A stretch of 64,000 nt of DNA from CBFHSF01 sp965661055. Its GTDB lineage: Bacteria; Bacteroidota; Bacteroidia; Flavobacteriales; Schleiferiaceae. This document shows, one piece after another, positions 1 through 8,796 of the stretch. The translations under genes and the position numbers were made by a program. Below the pieces are notes generated by a model. It was not told the DNA's origin and searched no databases. It worked only from the letters and a program-made list of their open reading frames with translations. The stretch is taken from contig CBFICS010000002.1 in assembly GCA_965661055.1 (NCBI GenBank), positions 131,993-195,992 of the forward strand. The letters are read 5' to 3'. Each line of letters begins with the position of its first letter. Positions within the stretch are counted from its first letter, which is position 1.

Positions 1-2133
1 ATAATACAATCCAAGCGGACCAATGGGCGAAGACCAAACATACCCTCCGGCCCATCCACCAAGGTCTTGGTAGTATAAGTCAAGTTCTGAAATTAGGGGC
101 GCGCCTTGAGGGCTGTCATAAGTGGCAATTCCCATTTGTAACATGGCGGTAAAGGTGTGTTCCTTATAGAGGTGGTAACGCACATCCAATCTTCCAGTAT
201 AATACCCACTAGCCAGTATTTCCATGGGTAAGTACCCTACTAAACTTCGTCGGTTTTTTAAATGGCTTGGACCTAGCCCTCCTAAGTAATAGATCCAGTT
301 AGAAGGGTCTGATGATTTATTGAGTTGACTCAGGTTGAGTTGAGAGTAAATGGACCATCTATCACCCAGGCTCCACACCTTACCTGCTTCAAAAGAAATA
401 TTGGCAACAATATCGCTGACCAACGCCCGGTGGTTGTTGTTCAAAACCATGGCGTTGAAAAAGATCCACTCGCCATCTCTGGGAAGGTCTTTTTCGGTTC
501 GGTTGTCAAAAACCATCTCACCATAAAACCCGGTTTGGTTGTAACTAGGAGACTTTTGTTCTAAAGTGATAAACAATATATCTCCAAAAATACTAGAAAA
601 AGACTGAGTAACTCCTATACGGTGTCTAGAGTTAATGGAGGGCCTTATTTGTGTAAAGAAATCGAATTGAAAATCTTGAAGGGTGTATTTACTAAAGTTT
701 ATTCCGTTGATAAAAAAGGGCTGATTGTAACTGAAATAATGTCCGCTGGCACCCAATGAAAGACTATTGCCTAACTGTTGTTGGTATGAGTACTCAAGTC
801 TTGGGTCCGTAGAGAGAACCAGCTTGACGTTGAGTAAGTATCCTGCTTTAAAGGCATTTCTCATCAATAAGTTGAGCATGAGGGCCGCGTTAAAATCTGA
901 AGAGTAATTTAAGCCTAGCCCTAGTGAAGTTAGGTGCTTCTTCTGTTTCAAATTGACAATGGCAATTCGATTGCTATCGGGGTCTAATTGTGTTTTTAAT
1001 GATACTTGGTCGTAAATGCCGGTGCCATATAGGTCTAAAACATCTTCTACTATAGTGTTCTCCGAGTAGTTACGCTTAACCTTTTTGGCCATCAAATTAT
1101 TGATGACCACGCTGTCTCCTTCGCTTTCCCCGGTAAACTTTATGTCTTTAAATGTTTTGTTGGGCCGAGCGCGTGGCGGAAGGTGCTTCCCTGTGCCTAC
1201 CTTCTTTTCTTCAATCATCTTTAAGATGATGGGGGCCATTCTCATTCCTTCGGCATACCCTAACTTTATGATGGTGTCGGCCTTGGCAAAGTCTGAAGAG
1301 CCTAGGTCTTCTAACGGAGGAACAATCAAAACATCACATGCCTCGCGGTTGCTTTTGTTTTGTTGGGTGTTTAATAGAGTTCCTCCTTCAGATAAGGCTT
1401 CAAGCAAGGTTAGGGGTTGGTCTGGAGGGAAGTATTTTGAGGGAAAGTCAACTCCAATGATAAAGTCCACGTCTCGGTTTTTCATTTCTATCACCGGAAA
1501 GTTTAAAGACCACCCACCGTCAATCAACAATCGGTTGTCAATAGTCACAGGACTAAAAAAACTAGGGATGGCCGAACTGGCTCTTTGCGCTAAGGGGAGA
1601 AATCCGCTTTCCAATATTACAGACTCTCCGGTGTTGATGTCGCTGGCAACGCAAAAGAAGGGTCTGGGGAACTTTGAGAAATCATCTTCCTCGTGAAACT
1701 CTTGGGTCAGGTCGCTAAGCAACAGGTACATCTTCTGACCATTGTTCACACCGCTGGGTAAAATGGGTCCATGTTTGGTTATCGGGACGGTGATTAATGA
1801 GTTTTGGATAGTAAATCGCTCGGGGCTGGTTATCGTTTTGGGGTGAGGAGCCGTGGCCATGAAGTCAGGCCAGTCTACGCCTAAAACAATTTTTTCTAGG
1901 GTGTCTGCATTGTACCCCAAAGAGTATAGACCGCCTACAATAGATCCCATGCTCGTGCCTCCCACAAGGTCGGCATCAATACCATGTTCTTGAAGGGCTT
2001 TAATGACTCCAATGTGGGCAAGCCCTTTAGCTCCTCCTCCCGCTAAGACCAATCCAATCTTTGGTTTGTTCGTTTGCGAAAAGGCGGTCATAGTCAGAAC
2101 ACCAAGAAATATTGTAGCAAGTTGTTTTTTCAA
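1..2133 (-). CDS. Patatin-like phospholipase with BamA-type outer-membrane barrel (3' end outside window)
   Basis: The reading frame is open from a TTG at 2133 to the window edge, 711 codons, so the C-terminus is missing. The first ~20 residues form a signal peptide ending FSQ. A patatin domain follows, with the glycine-rich oxyanion loop GGGAKG (residues 32-37), the nucleophile elbow GTSMG (Ser61) and the second dyad residue in DGG (Asp205). From about residue 300 a POTRA-like stretch and alternating beta strands match the surface-antigen/BamA barrel of RssA/PlpD-type proteins. Known relatives are outer-membrane phospholipases that display or release the lipase domain. The TTG start is chosen because the next in-frame ATG (codon 15) would cut into the signal peptide. 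Function on lipids is inferred from the family. Confidence 0.85.
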   Translation of the reverse strand, partial: MKKQLATIFLGVLTMTAFSQTNKPKIGLVLAGGGAKGLAHIGVIKALQEHGIDADLVGGTSMGSIVGGLYSLGYNADTLEKIVLGVDWPDFMATAPHPKTITSPERFTIQNSLITVPITKHGPILPSGVNNGQKMYLLLSDLTQEFHEEDDFSKFPRPFFCVASDINTGESVILESGFLPLAQRASSAIPSFFSPVTIDNRLLIDGGWSLNFPVIEMKNRDVDFIIGVDFPSKYFPPDQPLTLLEALSEGGTLLNTQQNKSNREACDVLIVPPLEDLGSSDFAKADTIIKLGYAEGMRMAPIILKMIEEKKVGTGKHLPPRARPNKTFKDIKFTGESEGDSVVINNLMAKKVKRNYSENTIVEDVLDLYGTGIYDQVSLKTQLDPDSNRIAIVNLKQKKHLTSLGLGLNYSSDFNAALMLNLLMRNAFKAGYLLNVKLVLSTDPRLEYSYQQQLGNSLSLGASGHYFSYNQPFFINGINFSKYTLQDFQFDFFTQIRPSINSRHRIGVTQSFSSIFGDILFITLEQKSPSYNQTGFYGEMVFDNRTEKDLPRDGEWIFFNAMVLNNNHRALVSDIVANISFEAGKVWSLGDRWSIYSQLNLSQLNKSSDPSNWIYYLGGLGPSHLKNRRSLVGYLPMEILASGYYTGRLDVRYHLYKEHTFTAMLQMGIATYDSPQGAPLISELDLYYQDLGGWAGGYVWSSPIGPLGLYY

Positions 2134-2179
2134 TACGTTGGGTTTATCCAACGAAAGATAATAAACAAATTCTGAAAAA

Positions 2180-3556
2180 TTAAGGGGCAACCATCTGCAT
2201 TAGTAGTCCGGCAAGGTAGGCTCCATACGTACCCACTGCATAGCCTAAAACCGCCAACAACACTCCCACCGGTGCTAAACTAGGGTGAAACGCTGCCGCC
2301 ACAACCGGCGCAGACGCGGCACCTCCAATGTTGGCTTTCGACCCAACGGCCAAAAAGAAGAAGGGGGCTTTGATGAGCTTTCCAACAATGAAAAGTAATA
2401 GTACGTGAATAGCCATCCAAATGATGCCTACCAAGAACAATGCTGGATTTTCAAAAATCTCTAATACATTCATCTGCATACCAATGGTGGCGACTAGAAT
2501 ATAGATAAATACGCTTCCAATTTTGGAAGCGCCAGCGCCTTCGTAATTTCTCAATTTGGTAAATGACATTCCCAATCCGAAGGTGGTGGCTAATACAATC
2601 AACCAAAAGAATTTAGAGTCTAAACTGAATTTTTTTAAGGCGGGTAGGTTCTCTCCGATGTATGGACCTAAAAAATCTGCCAACAAATGGCTTAGTCCTG
2701 TCGCACCCAAACCAATCCCTAAAATAACCATTAGGTCTGTAAAAGTTGGGATTTTCGCAATGCGCTGGCTAAACTCATGCATCTTGTTTTTTAAAGAAAC
2801 CACCGAAGAATTGTCGGCCTTAAAATAAGCGTCAATTTTGTCGGCCTTACCCACTCCCAGCAGTAATACGGCCATCCAAATCTCAGCGACAATCACATCT
2901 ACGGTTACCATAATTGAAAACAGTCGGCTAGAAGGCTTAAAAACTTCTAACATGGCGGCTTGATTAGCGCCTCCACCAATCCAACTACCTGCAATAGTGG
3001 TCATTCCTCTCCATACAGCCTCAGGTCCTACGCCACCTACTACATCTGGAGCAAACCACGATGTCACTAAAATGGCAAGGGGCCCACCAATAATAACCCC
3101 AAGGGTTCCGGCTCCAAACATGATCAGAGCTTTAGGCCCCAATTTTAAAACTTCTTTAAAGTTTATGCTTACGGTCAATAACACCAGTGATGCGGGTAGT
3201 AAATACCTGCTAGCTACAAAGTATAGTTGTGATTTTACTTTGAAGGCTTTGAAGTCGTCCAGCCCAACCTGGTTGATTAAATCGTGAATTTTGTGATAGG
3301 GAGTGCTAACGGTTACATCATGTCCCAATGATTGCAGGTGCGCAACTACTGCCGGAATGTCGTACCACCAGGCGGCAATCAGTCCTGAGGTAGTTAAAAC
3401 CGATGGCAAGAAATAACAAAGCAATAAGGCCGGAATAATCTTGAAGAACTTTTTGAACTTCGGGTTTCCTGCCAAAATAAATATACCTGCCAATACAACT
3501 AAAAGTATTCCTAATACAGTTGCGTCATTTGTAATTAACGGGGGGGCACCTACCAT
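2180..3556 (-). CDS. DUF819 family polytopic membrane protein
   Basis: 458 residues, almost all in hydrophobic helices (about 11-12 membrane segments). Glycine-rich motifs such as GSWIGGGANQAAM (about residue 190) and SKANIGGAASAPVVAAAFHP near the C-terminus are characteristic of the DUF819/YjcL family. Repeated glycine-rich halves suggest an inverted-repeat transporter fold, but the substrate is unknown. It runs opposite to paaZ and has its own promoter-like box. I see no paa-specific feature, so a role in aromatic-acid uptake is only a possibility from position. Confidence 0.85.
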   Translation of the reverse strand: MVGAPPLITNDATVLGILLVVLAGIFILAGNPKFKKFFKIIPALLLCYFLPSVLTTSGLIAAWWYDIPAVVAHLQSLGHDVTVSTPYHKIHDLINQVGLDDFKAFKVKSQLYFVASRYLLPASLVLLTVSINFKEVLKLGPKALIMFGAGTLGVIIGGPLAILVTSWFAPDVVGGVGPEAVWRGMTTIAGSWIGGGANQAAMLEVFKPSSRLFSIMVTVDVIVAEIWMAVLLLGVGKADKIDAYFKADNSSVVSLKNKMHEFSQRIAKIPTFTDLMVILGIGLGATGLSHLLADFLGPYIGENLPALKKFSLDSKFFWLIVLATTFGLGMSFTKLRNYEGAGASKIGSVFIYILVATIGMQMNVLEIFENPALFLVGIIWMAIHVLLLFIVGKLIKAPFFFLAVGSKANIGGAASAPVVAAAFHPSLAPVGVLLAVLGYAVGTYGAYLAGLLMQMVAP

Positions 3557-3575
3557 AATCTTATTGTTTAATCCA

Positions 3576-3583
3576 CAAAAATA
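3576..3583 (-). promoter_or_regulatory. Bacteroidota -7 box for the DUF819 gene
   Basis: TATTTTTG on the minus strand matches the TAnnTTTG consensus and lies 19 bases upstream of the start codon. The same box followed by TGGAT occurs upstream of sdhC. No clear -33 TTG is visible. Confidence 0.4.
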
Positions 3584-3610
3584 AAATAAAAGAGATGCTA
3601 CGCTAATTTT

Positions 3611-3627
3611 TTCCGCTTTCGCGGGAG
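3611..3627. repeat. Short GNRA-loop palindromic repeat, copy 1 (intergenic)
   Basis: TTCCGCTTTCGCGGGAG, identical over 17 bases to the copy at 14804. Read on the minus strand it is CCGC-GAAA-GCGG, a 4-bp GC stem closed by a GAAA tetraloop. It sits between the divergent DUF819 and paaZ genes, so it is not a terminator here. Confidence 0.6.
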
Positions 3628-3690
3628 CTGATTTTGATTTCTTCCCGATGTCGTTGTACCTTGGCGGGATATTAATAGTTACAGTTCATT

Positions 3691-5742
3691 ATGAATACCA
3701 TAGAAAACTATATAGAAGGAAAATGGACCGCTGGTCAAGGGGAAGAATGGGTGGCGCACAACGCTATTTCAGGAGAGCTTATCGGATCAGTATCTAGTGA
3801 AGGAATAGACTACGAAAGGGTGCTGAACTACGGTAGAACCATCGGTGGACCTGCTCTTAGAAAAATGACTTTTCAAGAAAGAGGTAGAATGCTAAAAGCT
3901 TTAGCCCTGCATCTTCACGGATTGAAAAACAAATATTACGCCCTGAGCTTCGCTACGGGCGCCACTAAAATAGATTCATGGATTGACATCGAAGGCGGAA
4001 TCGGCAACTTGTTTGCCAACGCTAGCTTGAGAAAACAATTCCCTGATTTGCCATATTACATCGATGGCGAACATGTGCCTTTGTCAAAGGGCGGATCGTT
4101 TATCGGTCATCACATCATGACTCCCAAAAGAGGTGTGGCGGTCCACATCAACGCATTTAACTTCCCTATCTGGGGTATGCTCGAAAAAATTGCGGTTAAC
4201 CTTTTAGCGGGAGTTCCAGCAGTGGTTAAGCCGTCTGAATTTACTAGCTACCTGACCGAAATGATGGTTAAAGACATTGTGGCCTCCAATATTTTACCCG
4301 AAGGATCACTTCAGTTGGTTACTGGTAAAGGTCGAGGCATCATTGATCACGTAACCAGCGAAGATGTAGTAACTTTTACGGGGTCTGCTCACACAGGTAA
4401 GATTCTAAAAGGACTTCCTCAAATTATTGAAAACAGTGTTCCCTTTAACCTAGAAGCAGATTCTCTAAACGCTTCGGTTTTAGGTCTTGATGCGGCTCCA
4501 GGCACTCCTGAGTTCGACATCTTTATCAAGGAGGTTCACAAGGAGATGACGGTTAAAACAGGACAAAAATGTACTGCCGTAAGAAGAATCTTGGTTCCTG
4601 AAAAATACATGGAAGACGTTCAAATTGCCTTGGGTAAGCGCCTAGAGAAAACGGTAATTGGTGACCCTCAACAAGAGGGGGTTAGAATGGGTGCTCTGGC
4701 GACCCAACTTCAGGTAGAAAGAGTTAGAGAAAACGTAGAGAAACTGAACCAGTCTCAAGACATTGTTTTCGGAAACATGGATCAGTTCGACGTAGTGGGT
4801 GCCGATAAATCTAAAGGGGCTTTCTTTAGTCCTATTCTATTCGTCAATAACGATCCGTTCAAAAACACTGCCGTTCATGAGGTGGAAGCCTTCGGACCAG
4901 TATCTACCCTTATGCCGTACAAGACGCTTGAAGAGGCTATTGACATTACTCGTTTGGGTAAAGGGTCTTTGGTGACGAGTATGATTACGGCTGATGATAA
5001 ATTGGCAAGAGAGTTTACCGTAGAGGCTTCTTCAGTGAACGGACGTATTCTGATCCTCAACAAAAAATGTGCTAAAGAAAGCACAGGCCACGGTTCACCG
5101 ATGCCAATGTTAACCCACGGCGGACCAGGTCGTGCGGGGGGTGGCGAAGAAATGGGAGGAAAGAGAGGCGTGCTTCACTACCTTCAACGAACCGCCATTC
5201 AAGGTCACCCAGATACCATTACAGAAATTACGCAAGTATATCAGCCGGGAGCTACTAGACCTGAAGCCAATCCTCACGTGTTCAGAAAGCATTTTGAAGA
5301 ATTAGTCGTGGGTGAAACAGTTTATACGCACAAGCATACAGTAACCACTACAGATATTGTAAACTTTGCCAATGTAAGTGGAGATAACTTCTATGCCCAC
5401 ATGGATGAAACCTCTCTTGAGGGAACGTTGTTCGAACAACGCGTAGCCCACGGGTACTTCATTTTGTCAAAGGCGGCAGGACTTTTTGTTGATCCTAAAA
5501 AGGGTCCAGTTCTTCTAAATTACGGGGTAGAAGAGGCTAGGTTTACCAAGCCTGTTTATCCGGGAACGACCATTGGCGTTAAGTTTTCTGTAAAAGAAAA
5601 GATTGACCAAGAGAAGCGCTCTGAAGAGGATGTTGCAAAAGGTATTGTAAAGTTCTATGTTGAGGTTTACGACCAAGAGGATGAAATTGTAGCCATCGCT
5701 ACCATCTTGACCATGGTTAAGAAGTTAGATCAAAGCGCTTAA
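3691..5742 (+). CDS. paaZ: PaaZ: oxepin-CoA hydrolase / semialdehyde dehydrogenase
   Basis: 683 residues, the usual length for the bifunctional enzyme that opens the oxepin-CoA ring and oxidises the resulting aldehyde to 3-oxo-5,6-dehydrosuberyl-CoA. Residues 1-520 are an aldehyde dehydrogenase domain: NAFNFP (154-159), general base Glu255/256 in NLEAD, nucleophile Cys294 in TGQKCT. Residues 530-683 are a MaoC-like hotdog hydratase with Asp565 and His570 in GDNFYAH, the counterparts of the E. coli D561/H566 pair. Two bases separate it from the next gene, so it heads a three-gene operon ending at the hairpin near 6850. Assignment is secure from both active sites. Confidence 0.96.
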   Translation: MNTIENYIEGKWTAGQGEEWVAHNAISGELIGSVSSEGIDYERVLNYGRTIGGPALRKMTFQERGRMLKALALHLHGLKNKYYALSFATGATKIDSWIDIEGGIGNLFANASLRKQFPDLPYYIDGEHVPLSKGGSFIGHHIMTPKRGVAVHINAFNFPIWGMLEKIAVNLLAGVPAVVKPSEFTSYLTEMMVKDIVASNILPEGSLQLVTGKGRGIIDHVTSEDVVTFTGSAHTGKILKGLPQIIENSVPFNLEADSLNASVLGLDAAPGTPEFDIFIKEVHKEMTVKTGQKCTAVRRILVPEKYMEDVQIALGKRLEKTVIGDPQQEGVRMGALATQLQVERVRENVEKLNQSQDIVFGNMDQFDVVGADKSKGAFFSPILFVNNDPFKNTAVHEVEAFGPVSTLMPYKTLEEAIDITRLGKGSLVTSMITADDKLAREFTVEASSVNGRILILNKKCAKESTGHGSPMPMLTHGGPGRAGGGEEMGGKRGVLHYLQRTAIQGHPDTITEITQVYQPGATRPEANPHVFRKHFEELVVGETVYTHKHTVTTTDIVNFANVSGDNFYAHMDETSLEGTLFEQRVAHGYFILSKAAGLFVDPKKGPVLLNYGVEEARFTKPVYPGTTIGVKFSVKEKIDQEKRSEEDVAKGIVKFYVEVYDQEDEIVAIATILTMVKKLDQSA

Positions 5743-5744
5743 TC

Positions 5745-6068
5745 ATGAACTTTAGAAAAGACCTAGAAGCACCCTACTACGCGGTAGTCTTTAGTTCTGA
5801 GCCAGGGCCTGAAAGAGAGGGCTACGCTGAGGCGGACCAAAAAACGCTTGAGCTTGCCATGCAGATGCCGGGCTACCTCGGACATGAAAGCAGGACGGAA
5901 GGAGGGGCGGTTTTGTTTATCTCTTATTGGAAAGACCTTGAGTCTATCGCCAACTGGAGGAAACATCCCTATCATCAAGAGGCCATTCAAGGCGGAAAGT
6001 CGGGTTGGTATAAGTGGTACCACTCGCAAGTTTGTAAAGTAGAAAGACAACAATTTTTTGAATACTAA
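5745..6068 (+). CDS. Antibiotic biosynthesis monooxygenase (ABM) domain protein
   Basis: 107 residues in a single ferredoxin-like ABM fold, recognised by the pattern YYAVVFSSE ... PGYLGHES ... FISYWKDLESIANWRKHPYHQEA. The W-R-x-H-x-x-H segment (about residues 73-80) is typical of the YgiN/IsdG-like superfamily, whose members act on quinones, haem or polyketides without cofactors, or only bind. It begins two bases after paaZ and ends three bases before the crotonase gene, so it is transcribed with ring-cleavage enzymes. A role with a reactive or misfolded ring intermediate is inference only. Confidence 0.75.
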   Translation: MNFRKDLEAPYYAVVFSSEPGPEREGYAEADQKTLELAMQMPGYLGHESRTEGGAVLFISYWKDLESIANWRKHPYHQEAIQGGKSGWYKWYHSQVCKVERQQFFEY

Positions 6069-6071
6069 GAA

Positions 6072-6842
6072 ATGACAGATCCAAGAACACAGGGCGATGT
6101 AACCATTGCCGTTGAAAATAATATCGCAACCATAGAGTTTAGTCACCCGTTGAGTAACTCCCTCCCCGGAAGGGTTCTTGCCAAATTGGCGCAAACCATT
6201 ACCGATGCTGGAAAAAATGATGAGGTGTTGGTGATTGTGGTAAAATCTGCAGGCGATAGAGCTTTCTGTGGCGGTGCGAGCTTTGATGAACTGATTAGCA
6301 TTGACAATCTAGATACCGGAAAAATTTTCTTTAGCGGATTCGCAAACGTAATCAACGCGGTGAGAAAATGCCCAAAACTGGTTATCGGAAGAATTCAAGG
6401 AAAAGCTGTAGGTGGTGGAGTTGGTCTTGCCAGTGCATTTGACTATTCTATGGCGACCAAGTTCTCGGCGATTAAGCTTTCTGAACTAGCGGTAGGTATC
6501 GGGCCGTTTGTTGTTGGTCCAGCCGTAGAACGCAAGATGGGGCTAAGCGCTATGAGTGAGTTGGCCATCAATGCGGGTGAATTTAGATCGGCAGAATGGG
6601 CGCAACAAAAAGGCCTTTACACGTACATTTTTGACTCTATTGAAGAGCTTGACGCAGAGGTGGCTAAGTTGGCAACCACGCTTTCTAAAAGTAGCCCAGA
6701 GGCCATGAGCGAGTTGAAGAAGATATTCTGGAGTGGGACAGAAAACTGGGATGATCTTTTGGCCGAAAGGGCCGCGATTTCAGGTCGCCTAGTTCTCAGT
6801 GATTTTACCAAGAACTTTATCACTCAGTTCAAAAAGAAATAA
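6072..6842 (+). CDS. Enoyl-CoA hydratase/isomerase family protein in the paa operon
   Basis: 256 residues of crotonase fold with the CoA-binding AFCGGASFDE (about 65-74) and oxyanion segment GKAVGGGVGLA (110-120). The glutamate normally found in GGGCE (rat Glu144) is Gly118 here, while the second acid (rat Glu164) is kept as Glu138. A one-acid active site is more like an isomerase or a specialised lyase than a standard hydratase, so naming it paaF or paaG would go beyond the evidence. It is the last gene of the paaZ operon and is closed by a strong hairpin. By context it should act on the unsaturated CoA chain after PaaZ. Confidence 0.85.
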   Translation: MTDPRTQGDVTIAVENNIATIEFSHPLSNSLPGRVLAKLAQTITDAGKNDEVLVIVVKSAGDRAFCGGASFDELISIDNLDTGKIFFSGFANVINAVRKCPKLVIGRIQGKAVGGGVGLASAFDYSMATKFSAIKLSELAVGIGPFVVGPAVERKMGLSAMSELAINAGEFRSAEWAQQKGLYTYIFDSIEELDAEVAKLATTLSKSSPEAMSELKKIFWSGTENWDDLLAERAAISGRLVLSDFTKNFITQFKKK

Positions 6843-6844
6843 TG

Positions 6845-6880
6845 AAAAAGGGCTCGTTCTTGTAAATCGAGCCCTTTTTT
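6845..6880. terminator. Bidirectional terminator between the crotonase gene and paaY
   Basis: Seven-base stem GGGCTCG/CGAGCCC with an 11-base loop, five A on the left and six T on the right. It serves the plus-strand paaZ operon and also lies directly downstream of minus-strand paaY. Confidence 0.85.
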
Positions 6881-6914
6881 ATGGGGTAAATCTCGTTATT
6901 TGTTTTTCATTTAC

Positions 6915-7511
6915 TTACTTGGTAGAGTTCCACGTTTGGTAAACGTCGGGCTGATCTTTTCTTCCGGGTTCTGGCTCAGTCAGTGGTTCACAAGGCTTCA
7001 AGGTGTCTCTACAATCTTGAGGCAGTTGCTGGTATAGGCCTGTTCCTTTTGTCTTCCAGGCAATCATTTGGTCGCTAACTTCTTTGATCTTTTTGCCGGG
7101 ATTGCCCACGATCAAGCTCCTTCTTTCGAACTCAGAATTCGCTGACACAAAACACAGCGCCCCAACAATTGATTCTTCGCCGATCACTACGTCGTCCATC
7201 ACCACGGCATTCATCCCAATAAGGCAATTTTCGCCTAGGGTTCCTCCGTGAATAATGGCTCCATGGCCCACGTGCGCACCCTTTTTCAAGGTAACGGTCT
7301 TGCCGGGAAACATGTGGATGACACAGTTTTCTTGAACGTTACAACCGTCTTCAATCACAATCTTTCCCCAGTCACCGCGAAGTACGGCCCCGGGTCCGAT
7401 GTAAACATCCTTACCAATAAATACGTTGCCGGTCACATTGGCCTGTGGGTGAATAAAAGCCGTAGGATGAATAACGGGTTTTAGCCCGTCGAATTCATAA
7501 ATGTTACTCAT
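6915..7511 (-). CDS. paaY: PaaY: hexapeptide-repeat thioesterase (gamma-carbonic-anhydrase fold)
   Basis: 198 residues of left-handed beta-helix hexapeptides, as in E. coli PaaY, including the family's NAVVMDDVVIGE turn and a C-terminal tail with EPGRK. The three zinc-binding histidines of the gamma-carbonic-anhydrase fold are His66, His83 and His88. PaaY hydrolyses the dead-end tropone-type CoA ester formed when PaaZ fails, freeing CoA. Its ATG lies inside the last codons of the preceding membrane-protein gene (8-base overlap), so the two are probably translated together in the paaI-paaJ-paaY operon. Confidence 0.88.
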   Translation of the reverse strand: MSNIYEFDGLKPVIHPTAFIHPQANVTGNVFIGKDVYIGPGAVLRGDWGKIVIEDGCNVQENCVIHMFPGKTVTLKKGAHVGHGAIIHGGTLGENCLIGMNAVVMDDVVIGEESIVGALCFVSANSEFERRSLIVGNPGKKIKEVSDQMIAWKTKGTGLYQQLPQDCRDTLKPCEPLTEPEPGRKDQPDVYQTWNSTK

Positions 7512-8796
7512 GATCTATGTTTTTCCAGTACGGATGGTACTTGTTTTCAATATATTGAATATGGTCTTTTAGCTCTTCGGTTTTTGATGCGGGAAATACA
7601 AATTTACCACAAGTTGCAATGCCGTGGTCTACTTGTCCGCTTTGTAAACTCTTTTCAAAACACACCTTTGACTCGTGGACTTTTTCAATAATCCTCTGGG
7701 AAGTGTCTGCAAGTTTGAATTCTTTGTAAGAGAGAATGAACAAAAGGCAACTGATTAAAAAGTATTGCCCCTTTATTTTATGAATAGAAAGTCCTAGGTA
7801 GGTTGCAAATAGCAGGGGCATGGTATACGGATAGTACCTTGAAGAATACCCAATGAGGTAGTTGGTTCCTGAGCGTCCCATAGAGCTGGCCAAACCAAAC
7901 AAAACAGAGAAACCTATGAGCAATAGTAAAAATTCTTTTTGCTCTTTAGGGGCCTTGCCTTTCAAGGTTAAGGCGTTTATGGACAACAAAAGTGCCAGCA
8001 AAAGTCCTGCCGTTACAAATGAAAGTTTTCTGGCTTGTGCCGAAAGGGCATTGGCGTAGTACGCAAGGTTGAATTTAATGAGGTCTAAAAACTCAGGACG
8101 TGCCACGTTTTCGTCAATAGGAGCCGATTTATACTCGCTAAAAAACAGGACAAACGACAGGAAAATGACCCCAGCGGGAATTGTGTTTTCTATCTTTTTG
8201 GTTCTGAGACTTTGATACGTTTCAAACAACAGCAAAACACCAGCTCCTACCACTCCAAATCCGGTAAATACCAAGCAAAAACCCAAGAGGCCTTTAAGCG
8301 GAGCCCTTGTGGTGTTTGAAGCAGCGGATCTGTGGACCAACAGGTACAACAAAAAGAGAAAAACAGGTAAGTGGTTCAACGCAATGTTGGGTGTGAACAA
8401 CAAGGTTCCGTAGCTACTCCACGATAAGTAAATAATCGGAATAACGATGTCGAAATAGGAGGGTTTTCCAAAATTTTTCCACTTCAGCTGAAGGGCTAAA
8501 ACCGAATTGGCCATCATGACTGCGATAATCAGGAATACATGCCAAGTCTGGTTGAAATCAAACAGGGGGTTTAGCACCTTGAGTATGATCCCGCCTAATC
8601 CCATTTTATGGGGGCCGTGTTGGACAAAAAATCCAGTGGCAGACTGATCAATTTTGTGAAAGATGGGCCAGTCATCCATCCATGGGATTTCAACATGAAA
8701 CGCCATGGTGAGGTGGATGAGTCTTGCGGCAAATAAGCCTACGGCCAAAAGGGCCGTGACTTTTATGGTTTTATCAGAGTTTAGTCCTAGCTTCAA
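7504..8796 (-). CDS. Polytopic membrane protein of unknown function inside the paa operon
   Basis: I do not recognise the family. About 430 residues with roughly 10 membrane helices. The first helix is followed by an acidic loop (EIPWMDDWPIFHKI), reminiscent of the catalytic Asp loop of GT-C glycosyltransferases, and the C-terminus is a soluble, Cys-containing tail of about 90 residues. A longer frame exists upstream, but it would overlap paaJ by 49 bases. The TTG at 8796 overlaps the paaJ TGA stop (TTGA) and leaves a short polar N-terminus before helix 1, so I chose it. Its place between paaJ and paaY is odd for a glycosyltransferase. Confidence 0.7.
   Translation of the reverse strand: MKLGLNSDKTIKVTALLAVGLFAARLIHLTMAFHVEIPWMDDWPIFHKIDQSATGFFVQHGPHKMGLGGIILKVLNPLFDFNQTWHVFLIIAVMMANSVLALQLKWKNFGKPSYFDIVIPIIYLSWSSYGTLLFTPNIALNHLPVFLFLLYLLVHRSAASNTTRAPLKGLLGFCLVFTGFGVVGAGVLLLFETYQSLRTKKIENTIPAGVIFLSFVLFFSEYKSAPIDENVARPEFLDLIKFNLAYYANALSAQARKLSFVTAGLLLALLLSINALTLKGKAPKEQKEFLLLLIGFSVLFGLASSMGRSGTNYLIGYSSRYYPYTMPLLFATYLGLSIHKIKGQYFLISCLLFILSYKEFKLADTSQRIIEKVHESKVCFEKSLQSGQVDHGIATCGKFVFPASKTEELKDHIQYIENKYHPYWKNIDHE

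Noticed and set aside
5763..6194. 143-codon antisense frame opposite the ABM and crotonase genes
   Set aside because: Shadow of two well-supported genes; no signal, domain or start context.
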